Positions 1-5,827 are shown, numbered from the stretch's first letter. The stretch: DNA of 7,481 nucleotides from an uncultured Caldilineales bacterium (GCA_937907455.1 CALESQ010000008.1:1-7481); one strand, 5' to 3'. A program made the numbers and translations. Notes: generated by a model from the sequence alone, not told the origin.

Positions 1-296
1 TTCGGCAGATCGAAGTCTGCGTCGGGCATGTCTACGTCTAGCTTGGGCAGGTTCATGTCCAGCTTAGGCGTATCAACGTCTACTTTCGGCAGATCGAAGT
101 CTACGTCGGGCATGTCTACGTCTAGCTTGGGCAAATCCATGTCCAGCTTAGGCATATCAACGTCTACTTTCGGCAGATCGAAGTCTGCGTCGGGCATGTC
201 TACGTCTAGCTTGGGCAGGTTTATGTCTACCTTGGGTAAGCCCATGTCCACCTTAGGCAGGTCTACGTCGGGCAGGTCTACATCCACCTTAGGCAG
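1..296 (-). repeat. Coding tandem repeat: 21-bp heptad units organised into 84-bp higher-order units
   Basis: On the plus strand the motif ttcggcagatcgaagtct starts at 1, 85 and 169, giving an exact 84-bp period (28 residues, four heptads). The in-frame units are 218-135, 134-51 and 50-1 (cut by the edge). Comparing 51-134 with 135-218 gives 5 mismatches in 84. Positions 1-50 are identical to 169-218 over all 50 bases but differ from 85-134 at two. From 296 down to 219 the same heptad theme continues in a more diverged form. All unit lengths are multiples of three, so copy-number change would keep the frame. The number of further units beyond the edge is unknown. Confidence 0.95.
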
Positions 297-668
297 AGCT
301 ATATCCGACATATCAGCGGAAAAGTTAAGTGACGCGGTACGTGAGGTTTCGAGTTCAGCCTCAAGAGCGGCGACGCGCTCGCGGCAGCCTGCATCTGCGG
401 TAGCGTATTGATCACGCCAATCCTGGGCTTCGCGGCGGGCGCCGGTCAGTTGCAGATTCAACTTGTCCAGAGCGCTTTGCCTGTCGGCGCGTTCATTGAC
501 CAGGGTAGCATCAAAGCCTTTGAGTTTGCTTTGTGCTTCTGATAACTCGCGGCGAATAGCCGCTTCGGACTGGCTGAGTGCAGACAACCGCTGACGGTTG
601 AGATACCAGAGAATCAACGCAATCAGCAGGCCGACCAGAAGACCGATCAGAAAACTGGTGGTGTCCAT
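1..668 (-). CDS. Membrane-anchored coiled-coil protein with acidic LPKxDxD heptad repeats (5' part of gene, runs off the left edge)
   Basis: The minus-strand frame opens at ATG 668-666 and stays open for 222 codons to the window edge, so the C-terminus is missing. The start is supported by a Shine-Dalgarno AAAGGAG (682-676) with a 7-nt spacer. Residues 6-22 are a single hydrophobic helix followed by NRQR, which predicts an N-out anchor with a cytoplasmic body. Residues about 27-118 are rich in A, E, R, Q and L with helical spacing and look like a coiled coil. From residue 125 the protein becomes repetitive: seven-residue units [LMT]P[KD]xDx[DNG], with one five-residue unit (LPDVD, 132-136). 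From residue 151 they combine into 28-residue units encoded by near-identical 84-bp DNA. The repeat style recalls the proline- and aspartate-phased repeats of animal AHNAK proteins, as a resemblance only. I do not recognise a family. The anchor, coiled coil and repeat order suggests a structural or scaffold protein; function unknown. Confidence 0.85.
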   Translation of the reverse strand, partial: MDTTSFLIGLLVGLLIALILWYLNRQRLSALSQSEAAIRRELSEAQSKLKGFDATLVNERADRQSALDKLNLQLTGARREAQDWRDQYATADAGCRERVAALEAELETSRTASLNFSADMSDIALPKVDVDLPDVDLPKVDMGLPKVDINLPKLDVDMPDADFDLPKVDVDMPKLDMDLPKLDVDMPDVDFDLPKVDVDTPKLDMNLPKLDVDMPDADFDLP

Positions 669-691
669 CAACTAACTCCTTTGAAAGCTAA

Positions 692-703
692 GGGCAATTG
701 CCC
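692..703. promoter_or_regulatory. Perfect 12-bp palindrome in the leader of the heptad-repeat gene
   Basis: GGGCAATTGCCC is a perfect palindrome. It lies between the predicted transcription start (about 745) and the ribosome binding site (682-676) of the minus-strand gene. It could be a repressor operator or a small leader structure. There is no T-run, so a terminator is unlikely. A random 12-bp palindrome in a window this size is not very rare, so the role is an inference. Confidence 0.4.
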
Positions 704-751
704 GAAAAGCTGCCAGCGCGTGAAACGACCTCAGCGCTGTAACGTATTTTT

Positions 752-779
752 ATTATACGCCTATCTACCAGCATGTAAA
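752..779 (-). promoter_or_regulatory. Sigma70-type promoter for the heptad-repeat gene
   Basis: Read on the minus strand, TTTACA (779-774, five of six to TTGACA) is followed by a 16-nt spacer and a perfect TATAAT (757-752). Transcription would start near 745 and give a leader of about 77 nt before ATG 668. An inverted repeat CGTAT/ATACG (743-747 and 755-759) overlaps the -10 box. A CTATCTA/TAGATAG pair (761-767 and 806-812) brackets the -35 box. Either could be a binding site. This is the best promoter in the window. Confidence 0.75.
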
Positions 780-1230
780 GGCAATGTATCCTTACAATCT
801 CTTTATAGATAGAAATTACGCAGTTGGTGTTGTTTCGAGGAACGTAACTCGTTACACGGTAAATCCAGTTTTTAGTGCTTTGTAAATGAGGGTTTGCTCA
901 GGGCAGTTGCTGCTATGGCTGTCATTCCGAAGCCCGCCAGGGCCGGGGAATCCCTTCATCAGCGCACGGGGAACTCCTCACTGTGTTCGGAGTGACACGG
1001 ATGAGAGCGCCCGGTGTGTTGAACTTGGCGCAGTCGCTTTGTTTGTGATGTACCCATGGCGGGAAATCTCTGTTTTCGCAGATAACGGATGCGATTTCTC
1101 GTTCTTTCGTCGCTCGAAACGGCAACTTTATTGTCAACGGCGTAAATCCTACCCTAATAGAATGGCTGCCTGGTTGAACAAAACCGACAAGCTGAACGTT
1201 TAAAGAACACAGGCAACAATGTTGCTTGGA
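780..1230. other. Gene-free intergenic stretch with palindromes, no supported coding sequence
   Basis: This is the bulk of the 658-bp gap between the divergently arranged heptad-repeat and SIMPL genes. The left part is AT-rich promoter-type DNA. It includes a short palindrome GTAAC-TC-GTTAC at 844-855, and a further GTAAC occurs at 739-743 near the minus-strand transcription start. The middle (about 920-1125) is GC-rich and looks like dispersed palindromic repeat sequence. The open frame 886-1203 has no ribosome binding site and reads through the hairpin arms, so I do not call it a gene. I see no tRNA or recognisable ncRNA. Confidence 0.6.
920..997. repeat. Palindromic dispersed-repeat-like element (TGTCATTCCGAA ... 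TTCGGAGTGACA)
   Basis: TGTCATTCCGAA at 920-931 pairs with TTCGGAGTGACA at 986-997 along 12 positions, with a single T-G wobble, around a 54-nt GC-rich centre containing GGGGAATCCC (945-954). A related-looking segment follows at about 1063-1125, with GAAATC/GATTTC arms (1063-1068, 1093-1098) and a tail GCTCGAAACGGCAA. From memory, TCATTCCGA/GGAATC and GATTTCTCG/CTCGAAATGACA sequences are widespread noncoding repeats in environmental bacterial genomes, including Chloroflexota. Dispersal in this genome cannot be shown from one window. Confidence 0.5.
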
Positions 1231-1259
1231 TTGACCGAACGTGTGAATGCTGGTCGAAT
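1231..1259 (+). promoter_or_regulatory. Candidate promoter for the SIMPL-domain gene
   Basis: TTGACC (1231-1236, five of six) is followed by an exact 17-nt spacer and TCGAAT (1254-1259, four of six to TATAAT). This would start transcription near 1266, about 60 nt before ATG 1327. The -10 box is mediocre, so other starts in this stretch are possible. Confidence 0.4.
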
Positions 1260-1286
1260 AGTTTCAAGAACTCTCGATCCGGTTTC

Positions 1287-1303
1287 ATACATGCCAGATG
1301 TAT
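1287..1303. promoter_or_regulatory. Small inverted repeat in the SIMPL leader
   Basis: ATACAT (1287-1292) and ATGTAT (1298-1303) are perfect complements around GCCAG. The element ends 9 nt before the Shine-Dalgarno AAGGAG (1313-1318). It could be an operator half-site pair just downstream of the predicted transcription start, or chance. Confidence 0.3.
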
Positions 1304-1326
1304 TTCAGTAACAAGGAGTGTAGGTT

Positions 1327-2901
1327 ATGAGTATTTCGCGTAAATTTTTTACAGCGGTAACTGCTATGGTTGTTCTATCTGTTGTCGCCACCAGCGCCAT
1401 GCTAAACGGCTCTGCGCGTGCGGTATCTGCTCAGCAACCTGCCACAAGCGCGTTGCCTCGCACCATCACCGTGGTGGGTGAAGGCACGGTTACTATTCAG
1501 CCAGACATTGCCCAGCTACAGGTAGGGGTAGATGTGACCGGCGATAGTGCGTCTGAAGCTAGCACCGAAGCGGGTGAGACGATGGATGCCATTTTGGCAG
1601 CGTTGACTACTCTGAAGGTGCCGCGCAAGGATCTGCAAACTTCCGGCTTTAGCATTTATGTGGAGCGTCCCGCTGCACCTGATGGTACTCCCGGCGACCG
1701 TGTGATTTACCATGTCAACAATATGGTTACCGTCACTCTGCGCGACCTGGATCAGGTAGGCGCGGCGCTGGAAGCGGTGATTGATGCCGGTGCTAACAAT
1801 GTTTACGGCGTGAATTTCAGCTTGGATGATCCTGGCGAGGTGATGAAGCAGGCTCGGCGCAAGGCTGCCGAGGATGCGCGTGCCCGCGCCGAGGAATTGG
1901 CCGCGCTGCATGGCGTCACCGTGGGCGAAGTGGTGAGCATCAGCGAGGTGGTGGGCGGCTATGCCGTGCCGCTGGGTGGTGTCAACATCCGCGTTGATGC
2001 GGCGGCTGGTGGCGGCCCTATCTCGCCCGGCGAGATGCAGATGACCGCACAGTTGCAGGTGGTGTATGCCATCGGCGATGATGCGCCGCTGGCTGCTGCC
2101 GCAGCGCTTTCCGACACGACCACGACGACAGCCACGCTGTCCAGCCCGGCAGCCGCTGCTCTCATCAGCGAAACCGAAACGTTGAGCGAGACTGTAGCGG
2201 TTAGCTCCACGGTAGCGCCGATTGCCGGTGCTTTGCAACCGACTACAGCCAGCGGCTTGCCGCGCAGCCTCACCGTAGTGGGGCAAGGCAGCGTGTCACT
2301 GACGCCGGATGTGGCTCAGATTCAGTTGGGTGTTGAGGTGTCCGGCGCCAGCGCCAAGCAGGCCAGTGCAGATGCGACCAAGGCGATGGATGCTATTTTG
2401 GCTGCGCTGGCTAAACAGGGCATTGCCAAAAAGGATATTCAGACCTCGAACTACAGCATTTTCGTGGATCGCTCCGGTTTCAGCTCGAAAGACCAGCCTG
2501 CCGTGGAAGTAACCTATCGTGTCAACAACATGGTTACTGCCACCATCCGCAAGCTGGACCGGGTGAGCGCGGTGCTGGAAGCGGTGATTGATGCCGGGGC
2601 CAACAACGTCTACGGTGTGAGCTTTAGCGTAGACAATCCCGATGCGGCGATGGGCGAAGCGCGCCAGAAAGCCGCCACTGATGCCCGTGCCCGTGCGGAA
2701 GAGCTGGCCGCGCTGCACGGCGTGACACTGGGTGAAGTGATTAGTGTGAGCGAGGTGCTGGACGGTGGCTATATGCCCGTTAGCGCCAAGGCGAGCGCGC
2801 TGAATGCCGACCTGGGTAACAGTGCGGTACTTCCCGGTGAACTACAGATGAGTGCACAGTTGCAGGTGATCTATGCGATCGCCGGCCCCGCTGATAAGTA
2901 A
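1327..2901 (+). CDS. Secreted protein with two tandem SIMPL (DUF541) domains
   Basis: The 524-residue protein starts at ATG 1327, supported by AAGGAG (1313-1318) with an 8-nt spacer. Residues 1-35 form a signal peptide: SRK, a hydrophobic core at about 8-26, then AVSA before QQ, a plausible signal peptidase I site. No lipobox cysteine is seen. Domain 1 spans about 43-249 and opens LPRTITVVGEG. Domain 2 spans about 311-520 and opens LPRSLTVVGQG. Both contain the SIMPL hallmarks: QPDIAQ/TPDVAQ, YxVNNMVTxTxR, NNVYGVxFS and a DARARAEELAALHGV helix. A linker at about 250-310 is rich in Ala, Thr and Ser. Family members such as E. coli YggE and Brucella BP26/OMP28 usually have a single domain of about 230-250 residues. 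They are exported and linked loosely to oxidative stress or envelope assembly; the biochemical function is unresolved. The gene has its own apparent promoter and terminator. Confidence 0.92.
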   Translation: MSISRKFFTAVTAMVVLSVVATSAMLNGSARAVSAQQPATSALPRTITVVGEGTVTIQPDIAQLQVGVDVTGDSASEASTEAGETMDAILAALTTLKVPRKDLQTSGFSIYVERPAAPDGTPGDRVIYHVNNMVTVTLRDLDQVGAALEAVIDAGANNVYGVNFSLDDPGEVMKQARRKAAEDARARAEELAALHGVTVGEVVSISEVVGGYAVPLGGVNIRVDAAAGGGPISPGEMQMTAQLQVVYAIGDDAPLAAAAALSDTTTTTATLSSPAAAALISETETLSETVAVSSTVAPIAGALQPTTASGLPRSLTVVGQGSVSLTPDVAQIQLGVEVSGASAKQASADATKAMDAILAALAKQGIAKKDIQTSNYSIFVDRSGFSSKDQPAVEVTYRVNNMVTATIRKLDRVSAVLEAVIDAGANNVYGVSFSVDNPDAAMGEARQKAATDARARAEELAALHGVTLGEVISVSEVLDGGYMPVSAKASALNADLGNSAVLPGELQMSAQLQVIYAIAGPADK

Positions 2902-2922
2902 CTCTACGGCTCTGTGCTGAAG

Positions 2923-2958
2923 GCAAGCGGCGTTGATAGGAATATCAACGCCGCTTGC
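2923..2958 (+). terminator. Strong hairpin terminator-like structure after the SIMPL gene
   Basis: Sixteen perfectly paired bases (2923-2938 with 2943-2958) are closed by a GGAA loop, a GNRA-type tetraloop. The stem begins 21 nt after the TAA stop. The following sequence, GCGTTATATG, lacks a real T-run. It may therefore act as an mRNA 3' stabiliser or an imperfect terminator rather than a textbook rho-independent one. Confidence 0.65.
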
Positions 2959-3111
2959 GCGTTATATGCTGGTATGTTCGGCCATAGATTATTGGCAAAG
3001 ATGTTTTCGATGCCCGCGAAATCTCCCCCTCTGGGTGGTGTTAGGGGATGCCTCGGCCTTGCGGTTGGCGTGGTAGCGCCGCGGGTGGGATGTGACTCTC
3101 TTGTTCTCAGC

Positions 3112-3140
3112 TTGCACGCAGGGGCATTTCGGGGTATTCT
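3112..3140 (+). promoter_or_regulatory. Candidate promoter for the fused citrate synthase gene
   Basis: TTGCAC (3112-3117, four of six) and TATTCT (3135-3140, four of six) are separated by exactly 17 nt. Transcription would begin near 3147, giving a leader of about 74 nt that contains the hairpin at 3160-3191. The boxes are only moderate matches. Their spacing and position after the upstream hairpin are the main support. Confidence 0.4.
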
Positions 3141-3159
3141 ATAGCTCATAATCTGCAGC

Positions 3160-3191
3160 ACCGGATGCCGAGGTTGTTTGGGGCATCCGGT
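3160..3191 (+). promoter_or_regulatory. Leader hairpin upstream of citrate synthase
   Basis: ACCGGATGCC (3160-3169) pairs perfectly with GGCATCCGGT (3182-3191) around a 12-nt loop. It ends 29 nt before the start codon. The left-arm heptamer GGATGCC also occurs at 3046-3052, so a longer read-through transcript could form an alternative pairing with 3182-3188. The stem is followed by TTCCTCCTTC rather than a T-run. It could stabilise the leader or modulate expression; its function is an inference. Confidence 0.4.
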
Positions 3192-3220
3192 TTCCTCCTT
3201 CACACCCGCGAGGCCATCCT

Positions 3221-5827
3221 ATGCAAAACGATACGCTGACTTTTCTTGATAATCGCACCGGAAAATCATACGATTTGCCGCTGACCGACGGCACGATCCG
3301 CGGCATGGACCTGCAACAGATCAAAACTTCTACCGATGATTCAGGGTTGAAATCTTACGACCCTGCTTTTCTCAACACAGCATCGTGCCGCAGCAAAATT
3401 ACGTTTATTGACGGCGACAAAGGGATTCTGCGCTACGGCGGTTATCCCATCGAGCAACTCGCTGAACAATCCACCTATCTGGAAACCGCGTACCTGTTGC
3501 TGAACAACGAGCTGCCTACGCAGGCGCAACTCAGCCGTTGGGAAGAGGAAGTGAAGGACGAAACGATGCTGCACGAAAACATCCGCCATTTTCTGGATGC
3601 TTTTCGTTACGATGCGCACCCGATGGGAACGCTGGTCGGCACGATTGCGGCTTTGTCTACCTTCTACCCCGATGCCCATAGCGTGGAAGATCCTGCAGTG
3701 GTGAACCGCCACACTACCCGCCTGGTGGCCATGATGCCGACTCTGGCGGCCTTTGCCTATCGCCATTCGATGGGCTTTCGTTATATCTATCCTGATAGCG
3801 ATCTAAGCTATACCGGCAATTTCCTCAGCATGATGTTCAAGATGCAGCAGCAGGAGTATCTCCCCAACCCGGTGTTGGAGCGCGCTTTGGACATTTTGTT
3901 CATTCTTCATGCAGACCACGAGCAGAACTGTTCAACCAGCACGATGCGCGTGGTGGGCAGCACCCATGCCGATCCCTATGTCGCGGTGGCGGCGGCGGCT
4001 TCGGCGTTGTTTGGCCCCCTGCATGGCGGCGCCAACGAAGCGGTATTACGCATGTTGGGTGAAATCGGCGATGCGTCCAATGTGCCGGAGTTTATGCAAA
4101 GTGTCAAGCGCGGCGAACGCCGGCTGATGGGTTTCGGCCATCGTGTGTACAAGAACTACGACCCGCGTGCCAGCATCATTAAGCAGGCTGCCTACGAAGT
4201 GTTCGAGGTGACGGGGCGCAACCCCATGTTGGACATTGCTACCGAGTTGGAGACTATTGCGCTCAACGACGAGTACTTTGTCGAACGCAAGTTGTATCCC
4301 AATGTAGACTTCTACAGCGGCATCATCTACCAGGCGCTGGGGTTGCCTACCAGCATGTTTACTGTGATGTTTGCCATTCCGCGTACGGTGGGTTGGCTGA
4401 CGCAATGGCGCGAGGGCCTGAATGACCCTGAGCAGCGCATTTCGCGGCCGCGCGAGTATTATGTTGGCCCAGCCAAACGCGATTATGTACCGATGGCGCA
4501 ACGGTCAGCAGCCGCACCGACCCTGGTGGATTCGGGCAAGCAGGAAGGCACGCTCACTGTCACCGACAATCGTACTGGCAAGACTTACGAACTGCCTATT
4601 ACCGACGGGAGCATCAAGGCGCCTGATCTGCGCAAGATCAAGACTGGCGCCGACGATTTCGGCGTGATGAGCTATGATCCGGCCTTCTTCAATACAGCCT
4701 CGTGCCGTAGCAGCGTCACCGAGATTGACGGCGAAAAGGGCATTTTGCGCTACCGCGGCTATCCCATCGAACAACTGGCTGAAAAATCCAGTTTCCTGGA
4801 AACTGCCTATCTGATCTTGTACGGTGAGCTGCCCACGCAGACAGAGATGGATGCCTGGGTATACGACATCAAGCATCACACGTTGGTGCATGAAAATATC
4901 CTGCAATTCCTGGATGGCTTCCGCTACGATGCCGATCCCATCGGCATTATGATCGGTGTGATCTCGGCGCTGTCTACCTTTTACAAGGACGCCCGCGATC
5001 TGGGTGATCCGGCCTCGGTGGAGCTGCAAACCCGCCGCCTGATCGCTAAAATGCCCACTATTGCGGCTTTTGCTTATCGTCATTCCACAGGCCGCCCCTA
5101 CGTTTATCCGGCGGACGAGACCAGCTATGCGGGTGACTTCCTGCGTATGATGTTTAAGCGCATGGAGAAGAGCTACACGCCTGACCCGCTGCTGGAGCGC
5201 GCTTTGGACATTCTGTTCACCCTGCACGCCGATCATGGTCAATCTACCTCGGCTACCACAATTCGCATGGTGGGCAGTTCGCGTGCTGATCCATTTGTGG
5301 CTACGGCCGCGGCCATTGCTGCGCTGCGCGGTCCGAAGCACGGTGGTGCTACCAGCCGCGTGCTTTCTATGCTGGATGAAGTGGGCGATCCCAGCCGGGT
5401 GAGCGCTTTTCTGGAGCATGTCAAGGTGGCTAAACATCGCGTGATGGGCTTTGGGCATCGTGTATACAAGACGCACGACCCGCGTTCGGCATTGGTGCGC
5501 AGGCTGACCCATGAGGTGGTGAACGCCACCGGCAGCAGTCAACGTCTGGATGTGGCGTTGGAAATGGAACGCCAAGCCTTGCAGGATGATTATTTCATCG
5601 AGCACAAACTGTATCCCAATGTGGACTTCTACACGGGTGTGATTTACAGCGCCATTGGTTTGCCCGACAGCATGTTCACCGTGATGTTTGCTATTCCGCG
5701 TACGGTGGGTTGGTTGGCGCAGTGGCGCGAGTTGATCGTTGATTCGGAGCAGAAGATCGCCCGTCCGCGGCAGATCTACGATGGCATCATGCTGCGCGAC
5801 TATGTGCCGGTGGCTCAGCGCGGCTGA
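3221..5827 (+). CDS. Tandem fused double citrate synthase (two full-length copies in one polypeptide)
   Basis: The 868-residue protein contains two complete citrate synthases: residues 1-428 and 444-868, joined by SAAAPTLVDSGKQEG. Citrate synthase condenses oxaloacetate with acetyl-CoA to citrate in the TCA cycle and is normally about 425 residues, acting as a dimer or hexamer. Key sites stay at a constant offset of 439 residues between halves. Half 1 has HADHEQN (230-236), catalytic H268 in LHGGANEA, H307 in GFGHRVYKNYDPR (R316), D363 in NVDFYSG, R388 in PRTVGW and R411 in RPR: a full canonical set. Half 2 keeps H672, H707, H746, R755, D802, R827 and R850, but HEQN is HGQS (672-675) and HGGANEA is HGGATSR (707-713). 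Both halves have the N-terminal DNRTGKxY segment typical of GltA-like type II enzymes. ATG 3221 is preceded by a weak GAGG (3210-3213, 7-nt spacer). The first half can confidently be called citrate synthase. The second may be impaired or altered in specificity, for example towards a 2-methylcitrate-like reaction. The frame is uninterrupted. Confidence 0.95.
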   Translation: MQNDTLTFLDNRTGKSYDLPLTDGTIRGMDLQQIKTSTDDSGLKSYDPAFLNTASCRSKITFIDGDKGILRYGGYPIEQLAEQSTYLETAYLLLNNELPTQAQLSRWEEEVKDETMLHENIRHFLDAFRYDAHPMGTLVGTIAALSTFYPDAHSVEDPAVVNRHTTRLVAMMPTLAAFAYRHSMGFRYIYPDSDLSYTGNFLSMMFKMQQQEYLPNPVLERALDILFILHADHEQNCSTSTMRVVGSTHADPYVAVAAAASALFGPLHGGANEAVLRMLGEIGDASNVPEFMQSVKRGERRLMGFGHRVYKNYDPRASIIKQAAYEVFEVTGRNPMLDIATELETIALNDEYFVERKLYPNVDFYSGIIYQALGLPTSMFTVMFAIPRTVGWLTQWREGLNDPEQRISRPREYYVGPAKRDYVPMAQRSAAAPTLVDSGKQEGTLTVTDNRTGKTYELPITDGSIKAPDLRKIKTGADDFGVMSYDPAFFNTASCRSSVTEIDGEKGILRYRGYPIEQLAEKSSFLETAYLILYGELPTQTEMDAWVYDIKHHTLVHENILQFLDGFRYDADPIGIMIGVISALSTFYKDARDLGDPASVELQTRRLIAKMPTIAAFAYRHSTGRPYVYPADETSYAGDFLRMMFKRMEKSYTPDPLLERALDILFTLHADHGQSTSATTIRMVGSSRADPFVATAAAIAALRGPKHGGATSRVLSMLDEVGDPSRVSAFLEHVKVAKHRVMGFGHRVYKTHDPRSALVRRLTHEVVNATGSSQRLDVALEMERQALQDDYFIEHKLYPNVDFYTGVIYSAIGLPDSMFTVMFAIPRTVGWLAQWRELIVDSEQKIARPRQIYDGIMLRDYVPVAQRG

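Larger units (their letters stand above)
2902..3220. other. Intergenic region between the SIMPL and citrate synthase genes
   Basis: This 319-bp gap holds a strong hairpin just after the SIMPL gene (2923-2958), then a noncoding stretch with TCCCC/GGGGA arms (3024-3028 and 3044-3048). Read in frame, that stretch gives SPPLGGVRG, a string I associate with spurious frames through intergenic repeats. A candidate promoter (3112-3140) and a leader hairpin (3160-3191) follow. The open frames across it (2914-3144 plus, 3203-2904 minus) run through these structures and have no convincing ribosome binding site. Confidence 0.6.

Noticed and set aside
1..218. Possible CRISPR array because of regular repeats
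   Set aside because: The 84-bp units are contiguous with no unique spacers, are multiples of three and encode a continuous heptad protein pattern.
28..411. Plus-strand open frame of 127 codons rich in Ser, Thr and Gly
   Set aside because: It is antisense to the heptad-repeat gene and is repetitive only because that gene is. The minus strand has a start with a good ribosome binding site, a transmembrane segment, a coiled coil and a strong promoter; the plus frame has none.
886..1203. Plus-strand open frame of 105 codons
   Set aside because: No ribosome binding site; the translation runs through palindromic repeat arms (SFRSPPGPGNPF-like text), a pattern I associate with spurious frames through intergenic repeats.
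1516..2286. Minus-strand open frame of 256 codons opposite the SIMPL gene
   Set aside because: Shadow frame with no motif, overlapping the signature regions of domain 1 on the opposite strand.
2914..3144. Plus-strand open frame of 76 codons between the SIMPL and citrate synthase genes
   Set aside because: It begins inside the hairpin region after the SIMPL gene, has no ribosome binding site, and contains the SPPLGGVRG text typical of noncoding repeats.
3221..5827. Assembly artefact joining two copies of one gene
   Set aside because: The halves differ at roughly a third of residues and have different codon choices throughout, so they are not the same sequence collapsed or duplicated by assembly. 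A true genomic fusion or ancient duplication is more likely.
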